DNA of 64,000 nucleotides from Isoetes taiwanensis (GCA_021234155.1 JAJEKV010000100.1:2210116-2274115), one strand, 5' to 3'; shown: positions 11,406-23,335, counted from the first letter of the stretch. The notes: generated by a model not told the origin, from the letters alone. Translations and numbers: made by a program.

Positions 11406-12610
11406 AATAGAATAGAATAGAATAGTTTTTTTAACGTCCACGGAGACCAATAGGTCATGGGACCCATACAATGGGCTAGTACAATCATTACTACTAGGAT
11501 TAAAAACCCCCGCCGAAAGGTTTTCAAGGGAAAAACCTTTGCAGTAATGATGATACTAGACAAATGGAGATAATGACTACTGAGGGCTCAGTAATTGCAG
11601 ACGTTTATCTAGAACCTCAAGTATGTATAATGTCAAGTCATGCACAGATGGTGCTCTGAGAAGTTGTGGAAGCGTGGAATGGAATGCTAAGGTCAAAAAA
11701 TGATTCCGGACTATCTCAAAAGCAGGGCAACTCAGAAGAGTATGGCTTTCATCTTCAATAACATGTAACTGGCAACAGGCACATAGTCTCGCTTCTTGCG
11801 GCAATTGCGGCCGCCCCATCTACCGCCTCAATCCATGCGACTGTGGGACCCCGTGCGAATTGATGCAATAGCTACAAGCTTGTTCCTGGACAATGAAGCA
11901 AGCAAATAAGCTTGGGGCCCTGGTGCCAAGGTGGGATTTATGTGTGCATGATAATGACCAGTTTTCACTTGGGCCAAAGTAACTGCATCCCATATCTTTT
12001 GAGCAAAACGACCATTGAGATATTGTTGCAAAAGATCGTGGATCGAATCGGCAAGCATCGCAAAGGTTTCGCTGTAATGTTCCCCAATCCACAAACCATG
12101 TAGTGCAATGCTCTTTCCAACATCGCTTTCAAACGCCGAGGAGATTCAAACATGGCAAGTGCAAGAACAGGATACCTAACATCATCCATATGGTGCACCT
12201 TGCGTATATAGTGGAGATGGCGCTTCATGGCGTATCGTTGACGCAGGCCAAAACCTGTCTCTTGTAAAAGAATAGCATAGGGCACCGTTGTTTTAACTCC
12301 GAGGTCGTAAGTGAGAAAGGACTTTTGCACCCGCCCAAAGCTCTCCCAAGCACTAGCAAAGTAATGGTCGGGCCCCCACACTTGAAACCATACAAAAAAA
12401 CAAGCTCTACCAAAGCCCGAAACAAGTGGGCTTTCCGTGGCCAATCATGAATTTCTCACAAAAACAATTGTTTTGCATTGCATAGAGTGCTCTCTATCCA
12501 GCAGCCCACCCGCTTGGTAATACACTGCTCCCAAAGTGTGTTCTTGGCTGCACTTCTACACCAAGATACTTGTAGCTATATACAACTTCAACTTCGCGGC
12601 TATCATAGTG
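11406..12610 (-). mobile_element. Antisense 5'-truncated LINE fragment, copy B
   Basis: Collinear with the fragment at 7291-8485 and in the same GA-rich setting, so it entered the unit before the unit was duplicated. Its C-terminal zinc-binding region is the clearest of the set (11577-11819 minus): LCACCQLHVIEDESHTLLSC has C-x2-C, then H and C, followed by PAFEIV. This is the usual end of many LINE ORF2 proteins. The 3' UTR and CTATT-repeat tail follow. Frames are broken elsewhere. Confidence 0.85.
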
Positions 12611-12739
12611 AAGAAAGAAAGTGGAGAGAAAGTGGAGCAAGGCACTAGAGAGAGAAAGTGGAAGAAGAATGTGGAAGGAAAAACAAAGGGCAATGGGTAA
12701 AGTCTCTTCTATAACGCTGTAATAAAGGATCGGCACGCC

Positions 12740-13110
12740 ATGAGTCGCCCCGGCTAGAGAGAGAGACTACTCAAGCACTCATGAGTCGCCCCGGCTAGGG
12801 AGAGAAAGTGGTGAAGGGGTAAAGAGACACCTAGGTAGCTAGAAAGTGTGGTCCAAGGCTAGGGAGACCATAAGGGGGCTAGGGGGCTAGAGAGACCATA
12901 AGGGGGCTAGGGGGACCATAAGGGGGCTAGAGAGAGAAAGTGGAGCAAGGAGGACTTAGAGAGAGGAGGGTCCTGGCGCTTGAGAGAGAAGGTGGAGCAA
13001 GGCAGATTAGAGAGAGAAAGTGGAGCAAGGCACTAGAGAGAGAAAGTGGAGCAAGGCGCTAGAGAGAGAAAGTGGAAGAAGAAAGTGGAAGGAAAAACAA
13101 AGGGCAATGG
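12740..13110. repeat. GA-rich minisatellite block of copy B
   Basis: A mixture of two repeat types: GGGGGCTAGAGAGACCATAA-like units (12850-12935) and AGAGAGAAAGTGGAGCAAGG units (12925-13075). The block is absent from copy A, where the sequence jumps from the end of the GA stretch to CAGATTGCAAATTC at about 8618. Confidence 0.75.
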
Positions 13111-14610
13111 GTAAAGTCTCTTCCATACTGTCAGAACAGTGCCACAAATTTCACACTTTCTTATGGCCCAAAACCATGCCGCGCTCGAATAATGAACATG
13201 CCATGTTGCAAGATGAAAAGCAACAAAGATAACGATGTAAATTTGATTTTAGTAATAAAATCTAGAAAACATGGATGACTATTAAACACCATTTGCAATT
13301 TGAAATTCCACCATAAAGTAATGGTCAAATATAGATAGTTGCATGTCTACTCTACCTTGGGTATAGCTAAGAGCCTTGTGCATTATTAGAGCATATACAA
13401 TAATGCTATTGAAGTTTTTGCAAAGGAACCCCCTGATATTTTGTGTTTCAGATTGCAAATTCTTTAATAAATTCTAGAATAGTCCATTAAGAACATCAAT
13501 GAAGATAGAACCTCTAAAGTCCAGACTTGATCACAATACATTGAGGCTTGAGCTTTTCTGAGCAAGAGGGTTGTAATTCATAGATCCCATGAGAGGTTTC
13601 TTAAAACAAAATATACACTAAAGATTATTTTCCTATATTATTAGAAGAAAAGCTCCAATTACTAAATTTGCATCAATCTGCTCCCATCCAAAAAAAAAAC
13701 AATGCTTTTAGTATAAAGTAAAAAATGCCGGCTTGAGAAATCTAAACTATTGTCTCGTCACAGATCCTCTACTTTGCAAAAGTAAAAATCAAACTAATTC
13801 CTTGCAAACATAGTCTTTGGATATGTCCATAAATGTTCTATAAAGATAATTCTAAATATGCAACGTTGGGAATGCTCCTTGGGCTGTTTCTTCAAATAAC
13901 ATATAACACATAATCCTACATTATACTTGCACCCATATGCTCCTATTCCAAAGTAAACAATGCTATGGTGCCCAATATGACAAAACCTAGTTTTTCTGTT
14001 GCAAAACAAAGTAGAAACATATGCTTTCTTCCTTTAATTTAATTACCTGGATCACAACCCAAAAGCCAGCTCTGAGCTGTAGAGGCAGTAGGATCTCTTG
14101 CATGTGGGGAGTACTCGAGTTTCGTTTTCACAAAACCTTAATATATTGTTTTTCTTTTGAATCGGGGGCAAAAATACTTTAGGGCCTCCAACGCCTTTCT
14201 ATTTTTCCTGGATGGCAAAAGAAACGATGACTTTTCAATTCTTTTTTTTTTTTTTTACTTTCAATGGCCTCGGTCATTCACATGGCACGTTTAACTCTTT
14301 GTGAAGTGGCACGATCGGAGCTATAGATCTAGCCGAAGGGATAGACGAAAGAGGGAAGAATATTATATAGATAAGAATATAAGGGAAAACTTACCAAAAT
14401 TCCCATATGAGTTTATGTAATTACCAAAATGCCCTTATGAGTTTCAAAATTACCAAAAGGGAAAACTACCAAAATACCCCTATGAGTTTGTGTAATTACC
14501 AAAATACCCTTATGAGTTTCAAAATTACCAAAATGCCCCTACACACGAGCTATAGATCTAAGCGAAGGGATAGACGAGCGATCTGAAGAATATCATATAG
14601 GATAAGAATT

Positions 14611-15545
14611 AATATTAGCAATATAACTGAAAACTACCAAAATGCTCCTATGAGTTTATGTAATTACCAAAATGCCCTTATGAGTTTCAAAATTACTAAA
14701 AGGGAAAACTACCCTATGAGTTTGTGTAATTACCAAAATACCCTTATGAGTTTCAAAATTACCAAAATGCGCTTGTGTATAGTAGGTGTGTAGGGGCATT
14801 TTGGTAATCATAAGAGCATTTTGGTAATTACACAAACTCATAGGGGTATTTTGGTAGTTTTACCTTAGCAAAATGACACTCAAATAAACATACAAATAAA
14901 TTACCAATTTGCCCCTAGACACCAAACTTAATTACTAAAATACCCCTACACACCAAACTTAATTATTAAAATGGTATTACATACCAATTTTGATCAATCT
15001 ACACCAAATTTAATTATCAAAATACCCTATACATCAAATTTAATTACCAAAATACCCCTATACAACCTTGTTGTGACACTTACAAGGAGCCAGTGTTTCT
15101 TGTGGTTTTAACGCACGATGATGTTATTGGAGGCGTGTTACCACCAGCCACATGCAGACATCTTGGACGTCCAAAACCTAAACACATGCGCACAGGAGAA
15201 GATGTAGAGAAGAGGAATATCTTTATGGAAGGTGTAATGGAAGAGACACAATGCATGCAAATGGTAGGGCTCCAATTCGGTGATGGTTGTGAATTTTGTA
15301 ATTTCTTTGTTGAATTTAAACTTCTATTCTTGAGGCATTTAGTATAGATTGAGTAGAATAAGTATGTAAGGGCATTTTGGTTAAGTTTGGTATGTAGGGG
15401 GTATTTTGGTAATTAAGTTTGGTGTATAGGGGCAAGTTGGTAATTTGTTTGTATATTTATTTTATACAGTGTATTTACTTGAGCGAGGGGCATTTTGATA
15501 ATTTTGGAACTGATAAAGGCATTTATTTTGGTAGTTTTTTCTGAT
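14611..15545. mobile_element. Foldback/MITE-like element, copy C (uninterrupted)
   Basis: Same arrangement as copy B: left arm about 14611-15065, core to about 15350, right arm to about 15545. The right arm ends about 200 bp before the TATA-like box of the calmodulin-like gene, so the element sits in the upstream region of that gene and was multiplied together with it. Confidence 0.65.
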
Positions 15546-15743
15546 TGTATTGGCATCTTGTTTTACTGATGATTGGGTCAACACCTTGTTTTACTCCAAT
15601 TCCCAGGTCTTGGAGTTGACTAAAGTAAGGGGTCGTCTTCCAGAAACCTCCATGAAAGCTGCTTTAAGAAGTTTGGAGGAAGTATGGTATTCTAGGCGCG
15701 TCCCTGTAATTTGTTTTTTAACTATTCTCCGCGTTCCTCTGCC

Positions 15744-15754
15744 CAAATATATAT
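15744..15754 (+). promoter_or_regulatory. TATA-like box of the calmodulin-like gene
   Basis: CAAATATATATCCAC lies about 70 bp before the start codon at 15821 and is followed by an A- and C-rich stretch suitable for a 5' UTR. The same box is kept in copies A (about 6975) and B (about 11080), so a promoter was duplicated with each gene fragment. Its activity is an inference. Confidence 0.45.
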
Positions 15755-15820
15755 CCACAAAACACAAGCATCCAATCAATCCCAGCATTTTTTTGATCGC
15801 AAATTGTCGGAATCGAGTCC

Positions 15821-16138
15821 ATGGCAAAATCCATGGCAAAATCTTCGTCTTTCCAGCTCGAGTTGCGCAAGATTTTTACAGCTTTTGATAAGAACGCCGA
15901 TGGTCTAATCTGTAAAAACGAGCTCCACCTCCTTGTTTCCAAAACTGGATATCGCCCTTTTGACGAAGAACTCACTAAAATGATGGATTCGATAGATGAT
16001 AACGGAGATGAATGCATTAATTTTGAGGAATTTTTGAACGTGTTCCTTTCTTCGGAGCAGAGCGATGTAGAGACTGAAGAGGAATTATTGGACGCTTTTA
16101 GAGTATTTGATAAAAACAAGGGAAATTTACCAAAATAA
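15821..16138 (+). pseudogene. Calmodulin-like protein gene, longest copy, truncated in the third EF-hand
   Basis: The open frame codes for 105 residues. Loop 1 is DKNADGLICKNE (about residues 24-35), a canonical EF-hand with D1, N3, D5, G6 and E12. Loop 2 is DDNGDECINFEE (about 59-70), also with acidic ends but C in place of the usual residue after D5. A third helix DAFRVFDKNKG follows and the frame then leaves the family at about residue 101, where an AT-rich repeat begins. Family members are Ca2+ sensors with four EF-hands, so about one third to one half is missing. There is a repeated start (MAKSMAKSS), because ATGGCAAAATCC occurs twice. A two-EF-hand product could still be made, but loss of the end at a repeat boundary makes a broken copy more likely. 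Confidence 0.7.
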
Positions 16139-16265
16139 CCTTAATTGTTGACTTAATTCCCAAAAAGCCCTTTGTATTTTTGAAATTCCCAAAATGCCCT
16201 TAATTCTTAAATATTTTTCCAAATAGCCCTTTGTATTTTAAAAATCACCAAAAAGCACGTATTTA
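16119..16265. repeat. AT-rich interspersed repeat (AATTCCCAAAAAGCCC type)
   Basis: Starts with GGGAAATTTACCAAAATAACC and continues with three or four imperfect units ending in CCC or CACC. A closely similar copy lies at 58236-58375. It truncates the calmodulin-like frame. It resembles the minisatellite arms of the foldback elements in word use but is not the same sequence. Confidence 0.7.
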
Positions 16266-16354
16266 CAATAGAGGATCATTTTCTAAGAGGAAGTAGATGA
16301 CAATAGTTTGAAAAATATATATATATATCTCTTATATATATACAATTATATAGC

Positions 16355-16456
16355 ACCCCCCATGTTCCAGTACTTTGAGGTGTCACCGTGTGAGCCGTCC
16401 AGATCTGAAATCGACGGTCCATGCGAGGACCCCTCAAAGTATTGGAACATGATGAG
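16355..16456. repeat. Short inverted repeat (hairpin)
   Basis: CATGTTCCAGTACTTTGAGG (about 16361) is mirrored by CCTCAAAGTATTGGAACATG (about 16432), with about 50 bp between. It could be the end structure of a small MITE. Confidence 0.65.
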
Positions 16457-16459
16457 GTG

Positions 16460-17275
16460 GCAGCAATATTTGGTGTAGCAAATCTTAACCGTTAGATCAA
16501 AAGGTGAGCATAAATCCTAGCCATTAACTTTCTAATATTAAATTTATTTTTTTTTAAGGAGGTGAGGTGGCACCCTCATTAATAAAACAAGGTCTCAAGA
16601 CGGAGGGGTTCCCTCCATGGCCGGAGAGTGAAGTGGCTTAAGTTGTAGTTGTAGACAATAGAGTGTTTGAGTCAAAATTGCTATTTTGGAACATTCACAT
16701 TTTGTGAAGGTGATGGTACGCATTTGCATTACTAAGTTCTGCTTAGGTGTTGAGGTGTTGTTGGAGTAGGATGCAGTTGGACATATGGACTTTGGGGTTA
16801 AGGTATTGGCCGGAGGGTGAAGTGGCTTAAATCATAGTTCAACGTCATGTTTTGACAATTAATTCAAATTACTACTTCTAAACAATAGAATACTTGAGAA
16901 AGAAGTGATATCTCTTGCAATTGACATTGTACTATAGATAAAATATGGAAGATTGTAGACTAGAATCGTGCCACTATTTTAGGCAGTGCATGTTGCATCT
17001 GTTGTTGCAAATCTATGAGGTTCTATGTTTGCTTACTTGCTTACTCAAAAGTGGTCATAATGTCGAAAACAACAGACTTTGACGATGCTTGAAGAACACA
17101 ATGAGAAGAACGGTTTGCCTCTTATTCTAAACCTAAAATTCTAAGCAATGTGGCGATGTCATAGGCTTCTACATCAAGTATGCAAGGGCATTTTGTTTGT
17201 GTTTGTGGGCCTCTGTTCTGTCGGGACTTAGAGGGTTTCGCCTTTGAGGTCGCCATAGCCCGATGCACCGCCTAT
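16460..17275. other. Unassigned AT-rich stretch
   Basis: No coding potential or element boundary recognised. It contains short poly-T runs and no reading frame above about 60 codons. Confidence 0.5.
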
Positions 17276-18361
17276 CTTGAGAGCACTCTATGCAATGCAA
17301 AACAATTGTTTTCGCAGAATTCATGATTGGCCACGGAAAGCCCACTTGTTTCGGGCTTTGGTAGAGCCTGTTTTACTGTATGGTTCTGAAGTGTGGGGAC
17401 CTGCCATTAGTGCTAGTGCTTGGGAGAGCTTGGAGCGGGTGCAAAAGTCCTTTCTCACTTACAGTCTCCTGAGTTAAAGCAACGGTGCCCTATGCTATTC
17501 TTTTACAAGAGATGTGTTTTGGCCTCTTCAACATTCTCGCCATGAAGCGCCATCTCCACTATATCTACAAGGTGCACCACATGGATGATGTTAGGTATCC
17601 CGTTTCTTGCACTTGCCATGGCTGAATCTCCTCGCTTTGAAACGATGTTGGAAAGAGCATTGCACTACATGGTTTGCCCGCTGGGTCAGGTAAACTGAGC
17701 AATCGCCTTGATGCTTGCCGCCTCGATCCCGAGCTTTTGCAACAATATCTCAATGGTCGCTTTTCTCAAAAGATATGGGACGCAGCTTATTTTGGCCCAA
17801 GTGAAAACTGGTCATTATCATGCACACATAAATCCCACCTTGGCACCAGGCCCCAAGCTTATTTGCTTGCTTCATTGTCCAGAACAAGCTTGTAGCTATT
17901 GCATCAATACGCACGGGTCCCACAGCTACGATTGAGACAGTGTAGATGGGAGCGGCCGCAATTGCCGCGAGAAGCGACTATGTACCGCTTCTGCCAGTGT
18001 TATTGAAGATGAAAGCCATACTCTTCCTCGAAGTTGCCCCCGCTTTTGAGATAGTCCTAATCATTTTTTGACCTTAGCATTCCATTCCACGCCCACAACT
18101 TCTCGTAGCACCATCTCGTGCATGACTTGGCATTATACATACTTGAGGTTCTAGATAAACGCCTCTGCAATTATCGAGCCCTCGTAGTCATTATCTCCGC
18201 TTGTCTAGTATCATCATTAACGCAAAGGTTTTTCCCTTGAAAAACCTTTCGAGGCGTGGGTTTTTTAATCCTAGTAGTAATGATTGTACTAGCCCATTGT
18301 ATGGGTCCCATGACCTATTGGTCTCCGTGGACGTTAAAAAAAACTATTCTATTCTATTCTT
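17276..18361 (+). mobile_element. 5'-truncated LINE fragment with (TTCTA)n tail
   Basis: Starts abruptly at GAGAGCACTCTATGCAATGC inside the ORF2 thumb region. It gives LFRALVEPVLLYGSEVWGP and WESLERVQKSFL, then broken linker sequence, the same 3' UTR hairpins and a tail of TTCTA repeats. It is the same family as the antisense fragments at 7.3 and 11.4 kb but is an independent insertion on the other strand. Confidence 0.85.
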
Positions 18362-18365
18362 GCTG

Positions 18366-20295
18366 GTTAGGCGGTTCAAACATGAGCGACCCACATATCA
18401 CATATCACATATCATACAAGAGGGAGAGGAAAGAAACCTCTAGAGAGGGTTACATCTACTCCCCAAAAACAGCACATTGCGTCTTTGAATTGGCATGAAA
18501 CAATGCAAATGGTTTTATTTTTTTACCATTATGATAGATTGCATTATTTTCATTTTTTTACTCACTCAGAAACATTGCCTAGCAATGTCAATTATTCTTT
18601 AATGAAATGTCTCAAAATCATCCAAAGCCAGCGAACCTTCACTATGCTGGGGGCACACAACTAAAGAAAGGTCAAATAAGAAATATAACTAAATTAATTG
18701 AGGCTCTTATTCAAGTTCTAATATAAAAATAATCGAAAGATCTTGTATCATTTACTCTGAACACAAAAGGCAACGTCCCTCATATGGAAATGCCATTCGA
18801 GGCTTAACCTTATCATTTGAGAACTTGTTCCTAAAGTAATTTGTAGCTCATGTTGTAATGTTTTGGGTGGGCGTAACAATCCATGATGAACAATAACTTT
18901 CTGCACTCTTTCTGTGTACTCTACAGACTTGCCATATACACAATGCATGTGTTGCAAAGGTGAAAACCGCATTCATGTACCAATGCTCCTTTCACATTGA
19001 TATACTTAAGCGAATACCAAACAAGGATCTACGCAACCGAAAGTGAGCTATGGCATTGATCCCGGAGTCCATTGTGGGTTGTATCCTTAGTAGCCGAAAC
19101 TACTCCCTACATTATGGAAACTATTCATGACCTGCCTGAAAGACCCTAACCAATGATCAATATAAATGATGATCTAAGATACCGCTTCCTTCGAGGAATG
19201 AGACTAGGGGTAGTATTGATCCTACATGAATTATCGGGAGTGCCAACCCAAGCTCTGGATGAGGTGCCACGTGGCAGCAAGGCATTGCATGCCACATTGT
19301 TATGATTCAAAAAAATCACATTCATATTCGTAGATATTTACAATTACAACCATATAGATGGGACCCAAAAGATATCTCCCAGCGGGTATCAGCACAATCG
19401 ATATTCGCATTCACCACTAATTCTTTGGATGGGACTTGACAAGGGCAAGCATACAAGATATGCTGAGGCTTTGAAAACAGGAATGAAGCCATGATACACC
19501 GCTGACCTAAGTTTTCCAGCAAAATGCATGAAAAGTAATAATAATCTACACTAACAATCTTACAGATAATCCACAAAGTAACAGCCTGGAACCACATAAT
19601 AAAAGTTTGCTGAAGACCTTCACCTTATTAAAATTTACATGACGAAAGCCCAACTGGACCCTGTAATAAGACTGAAGAGATTTAAAAAGCTGATAGCCAA
19701 CTAACATTTCCATGTTTTTTGTCAAATAAACGTTTTAATAAAAGCTCAGAGAAGAGTTCAGAACATTCTGGCATTTGAACATGATACAACCCCAGTTGGC
19801 CTTACCCCTCTACTGGAGAGTGAATTGCAATCTACAGATTCGGCTATATACTATGAGATAATACAGCTAACCAGGACTTATATGAGTATACAGCATGCGA
19901 ACGCAAAATAATTGGCATAAAGTTGTCTTCTGTTCTGGTATATCATGATACAGAATCTATTTACAGCTATAGCAGCTTCCGTATGAGCCACCTTCTTGTA
20001 ATTATAAAAATATACAAACATACAGATAGAAGTCAGCAACTACATAACCAGAGTTCTAACTCATTACAAACAGCAGCCTGAAATAAATGACTGACCTGTT
20101 TTTCAATAGCCAAAACTTCTCACTTGGGAGGAAAAATTCAAATAACAATTTTAATGCTGACATCATGCACAGGGTCTCGTAATCGGCTAGCACCATTGGT
20201 TAAGTTCCGAACTATTGCAAAGTACAACATGAACAATCAGAAAAAAGTTATTGTCATTGAAGTGCAGAAAATAGAGAAGTTTCCTTACCATTAAT
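18366..20295. other. Unassigned region
   Basis: AT-rich DNA without a supported gene or element. Short open frames occur on the minus strand (for example 18748-18972) but show no recognised motif or codon pattern. Confidence 0.45.
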
Positions 20296-20299
20296 CACT

Positions 20300-21440
20300 A
20301 CGAATGCTGTCCAGTGAGACCGCAAGCAAATGCAGAAGAATGTAAAGATACAGTTGGAAATAATGGTACACCGACACCAGCTGCGCAAGTTTGTCCTTTC
20401 AACACATTCTGGCATCTTGGAGAAGCACTGGTTTCCAGATGACCATTAGAATTATCTGAGCTGTCCTTTTTGTTCCAGTGATGTTCTATTATTTATAAAA
20501 TGACTTGACTCCAGATCTGTTCTACTTCTCTTCTTATTGGGAAGGCTGCTATTTCCATTGGATGTCTTTGTCTCAGATCTTGAGAGTTCTATGTATTTCT
20601 GTGCTACTGTCTGAGCTTCCATCTGTACAAGTTCCTTTGGAATTCCGCAAATGTTCACTTCCCCCTATGTGTTAGATATCTCGTTACCCTCCACAGCTGG
20701 CTGCTCATCCATCCCAGAGTGAACCTCATGCTTCTGTACATCATGATCCTGCGCCTGCTCCTTCAAACCAATCTTTTCAGTGACAACTTCTTTAAGACCC
20801 CCGATAAAACTGACCTAGAGCACACAGCATTGGAAATTATTGTGAAGCCAGCACAATGCTCAGGTCCTGCTTTTATGGATGGAATTGAAAAATGCAAATT
20901 GTCTGTAGCCTGTTCTAATGCCTCCTGTTCCATTGCACTACTCTATGTGAAGCTTGTGAGGCTTGGTTTCAGCAATGTAAGTTCACTTATACTTGCAAAG
21001 TCTTCTGAAACCCCTCCCTCAAACTGCTCAGCTTCAAATTCAGTAGCCTGAGGTTCAAGCTTCACATATCTGTCATGACGCCTACCTTTCTTGTGTGAGA
21101 AAGATCGTGGCCTGGTTACCTGGTGCTTCAGCTGTGCAAAGGGCTGTACAGCTTGAGTAGAAAATTTACAGTCATCAGTTGTTTGCACTGGTACAGGTTT
21201 GTCTGCAACTTTCTTCCGACTAGGAATAGAACTACGAGAGATCCTAGGTGAACCTGTTGATTTTACGATGTAATTGTCGAGCCAAATCCTCATCATCAAC
21301 AGCAGACTGAGAACCCTGCAGTTCTTCATTCTCTATCTTTATATTAGGTTTTGTCTTTTCCTTCTCTAAAGAGCTACTGGAGGATAGTGTAGGAGGTGTG
21401 CCGGTGGATAGGCTTGGGAGCGTGGGGCTAGTGATTGCCA
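20300..21440 (-). pseudogene. Decayed gene for an unidentified, probably nuclear, protein
   Basis: The minus strand carries protein-like sequence in alternating frames. From 21440 it reads MAITSPTLPSL, a serine-rich stretch, then DEDLARQLHRKIN (about 21270). After a frame change it continues with SPRISRSSIPSRKK and basic, serine-rich sequence to about 20943. It resumes with GIPKELVQMEAQTVAQKYIE (about 20640), a KKRSRTDLESS nuclear-localisation-like patch, and after another shift SASPRCQNVLKG to a stop near 20305. I do not recognise the family. No clear splice pairs explain all the shifts, so a retrocopy or pseudogene is the simplest reading, although a multi-exon gene is not excluded. It abuts the PPR fragment directly. 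Confidence 0.4.
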
Positions 21441-22649
21441 TGGCGTTTTTCCGAGCTTGGGCCCCCGCCCTAGACAAGCTTGTAAGATGCAGACAAATGT
21501 GACAACGTCTGGAGCTACACCAGCTAATTGCATCTGTGCAAAGCAATTCATTGCTTCTTGCCCACTTCCATATTTAGCATATGCCGCAATCAAGTGAACC
21601 ACATTTGGCATACATATCAACCAACGCACTCCCAATGCGAAGATCCTTGTCACAGGCTGCTTGCTTCAGTTTAACATGTAAGTTCGTCCTATGTCTATGG
21701 CTCCAATGTTGCCACATGCTTTCAAGCTAGAAAGAAATGTGACATCATTTGGTGAAATCCCTTCTAATTCCATATCCTTAAGACATTCCAACGCTTTCCC
21801 ACCAAGTCCATTATCAACATAGCCTGAGATTAGTGCATTCCATGACATAATATCTCGAACTTGCAGCTTTTCAAAAGTTTCACATGCCTCTGAAAGTGAA
21901 CCACATTTGACATATGTATCAACCAGCACGTGGGCAATAGATGGATCTGTTGCACATCTCTTCTGTTGAATCTGCACATGTATTTCTCTAGACATAGCTA
22001 TATCCCTAATAACGGCACAAGCTTTCAAGCTACAAGCAAATGTGATAGAATCTGGAAATACGCCCTCCTGTCTCATCCTTTTGAAACAAATAAGCGCTTC
22101 CCAACCAAATCCATTTGCAGCATATCCTGCAATTAATGCATTCCATGTCACAACATTCCGTAATGCCAACTTATCAAAGATCATTTGTGCCTCTGACAGT
22201 GAACCACATTTTGCATACATGTTAATCAACGTGTTTCCAACAAAGACATCTGTTTCAAAATGTTTTAATACAATCTCAGCATGCATTTCTCGACCTTTAT
22301 ATAATGCTCTAATATTTCCACAGGCATTTAAGCCACAAACATATGTCCTGGGATCCGGAAACATGCCTTCAAGTTGCATCCGCTCCAAGCAATTAACTAC
22401 TTCCTGGTGAGACTCGTTCTCAGCAGATGCAGTGAGTAGGGTGGTCCATGCAACAACATTTCGAACTGGCATTCTGTTAACGGTTTCCCTTGCCTCAGCA
22501 AGAGAGCAACATTTGTCATACGTGTGACTCAAAGTACTAGCAACAAACATATCTTTTTCAAATCCCATTTGTAAAATCTCACTATGCATTTCTCTGCCCT
22601 TTTCTAGAGCAACTACAATACTGCAGGCTTTCAAGGCACCCTTCGACAT
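21366..22649 (-). pseudogene. PPR (P-L-S type) pseudogene
   Basis: An open frame of 327 codons (22649-21666) holds about ten pentatricopeptide motifs in P-L-S order. L motifs read ALKACSIVVALEKGREMHSE, GLNACGNIRALYKGREMHAE and SLKACAVIRDIAMSREIHVQ. S motifs show INMYAKCGSLSEAQMIFDKL. P motifs show VVTWNALIAGYAANGFGWEA. After a stop at 21666 another frame gives AAYAKYGSGQEAMNCFAQMQ and VAPDVVTFVCILQACL, so the reading shifts and part of an S motif is deleted. There is no organelle targeting N-terminus upstream of 22650 and no E or DYW domain downstream. The intact family edits or stabilises organelle RNA. This copy is a fragment truncated at both ends and joined at about 21445 to an unrelated gene remnant. 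Confidence 0.8.
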
Positions 22650-22654
22650 ATCAA

Positions 22655-23185
22655 AATTTGCTTTCTACCTAAGTTGCTCCAGTCAAAAACATGTAATACG
22701 CTTTTAGGAGAGCATTGCACATATGATTTAAACATACAAATAGGTGCAGTGTAGAAAGTACCTCACCAGGCAAAGCGTGTTGAACCCTTTTGTACAATAA
22801 AGGGTGATTAGCTTGAAAACAATGTTCAAAGGAGGTTGGAGCACTGCATATTTCAACATGACCAGCATGACATTGACACCGTGTAGATAAAGCATATGCA
22901 TAACTACATTGCTACTAACTCATTGAAACAGTGCAGGGAGCTAGAAGATGTGCCTGTAAGGTACAACATATGGAGCAATAACTACAATCCTTGCCCCGAA
23001 AAGCTCAGAAAGGTGCCACCCTTCCTGCATCAAAGAAAATGATTACAAAAGTGTGATGATCTTCCAGCAGTCTGACACTACAAGGAACATGATTATCTTT
23101 TGACAGTGAACAGAACAGAATTATCGCAAACCTAATGGAGCCACCATTCCTATAGAAGTGTATTCTAACCAGTGCAAAGAAGTTG
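22655..23185. other. Unassigned region upstream of the PPR fragment
   Basis: No promoter, first exon or recognised element could be supported here, consistent with the PPR copy being 5' truncated. Confidence 0.45.
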
Positions 23186-23189
23186 ATAG

Positions 23190-23335
23190 CAATAACACCA
23201 TCCAATCCGTCCTCTGGTCACAGTCACAAATCCATATCCTTTCAATCAGATCCAATCCGTCCTCTGGTCACAGTCACAAGTCCATGTGCCGCTGGTCACA
23301 GTCACAAATCCATATCCTTTCGATCAGATTCCTGC
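23190..23335. repeat. Tandem repeat of a CTGGTCACAGTCACAA unit
   Basis: Three imperfect copies of CTGGTCACAGTCACAAATCC with variable spacers; the first two are about 53 bp apart (about 23213, 23266, 23292). A palindromic GGCATATGCCGGCATAT stretch follows near 23430. Confidence 0.75.

Larger units (their letters stand above)
9942..14584. repeat. Tandem unit copy B (about 4.6 kb)
   Basis: Second copy of the unit, collinear with copy A and without the 3.3-kb LINE. It keeps the uninterrupted site around 10650-10680 (GTTGAATTTAAACTTCTATT) that shows what copy A looked like before insertion. It contains a longer GA-rich block (12740-13110) and about 350 bp after it that copy A has lost. The distance to the start of copy C gives a unit length of about 4.64 kb. 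Confidence 0.85.
14585..16119. repeat. Tandem unit copy C (partial, least altered EF-hand part)
   Basis: Third copy, covering the foldback element and the calmodulin-like gene start. The EF-hand reading frame runs further here than in A or B, because the GA-rich minisatellite is absent from the coding part. The copy breaks off at about 16119, where an unrelated AT-rich repeat begins. It may therefore sit closest to the source gene from which A and B were made; that is an inference. Confidence 0.8.

Noticed and set aside
15821-16138. Functional two-EF-hand Ca2+ sensor
   Set aside because: Kept only as a truncated gene: the third EF-hand is cut by a repeat and the locus is one of three partial duplicates.
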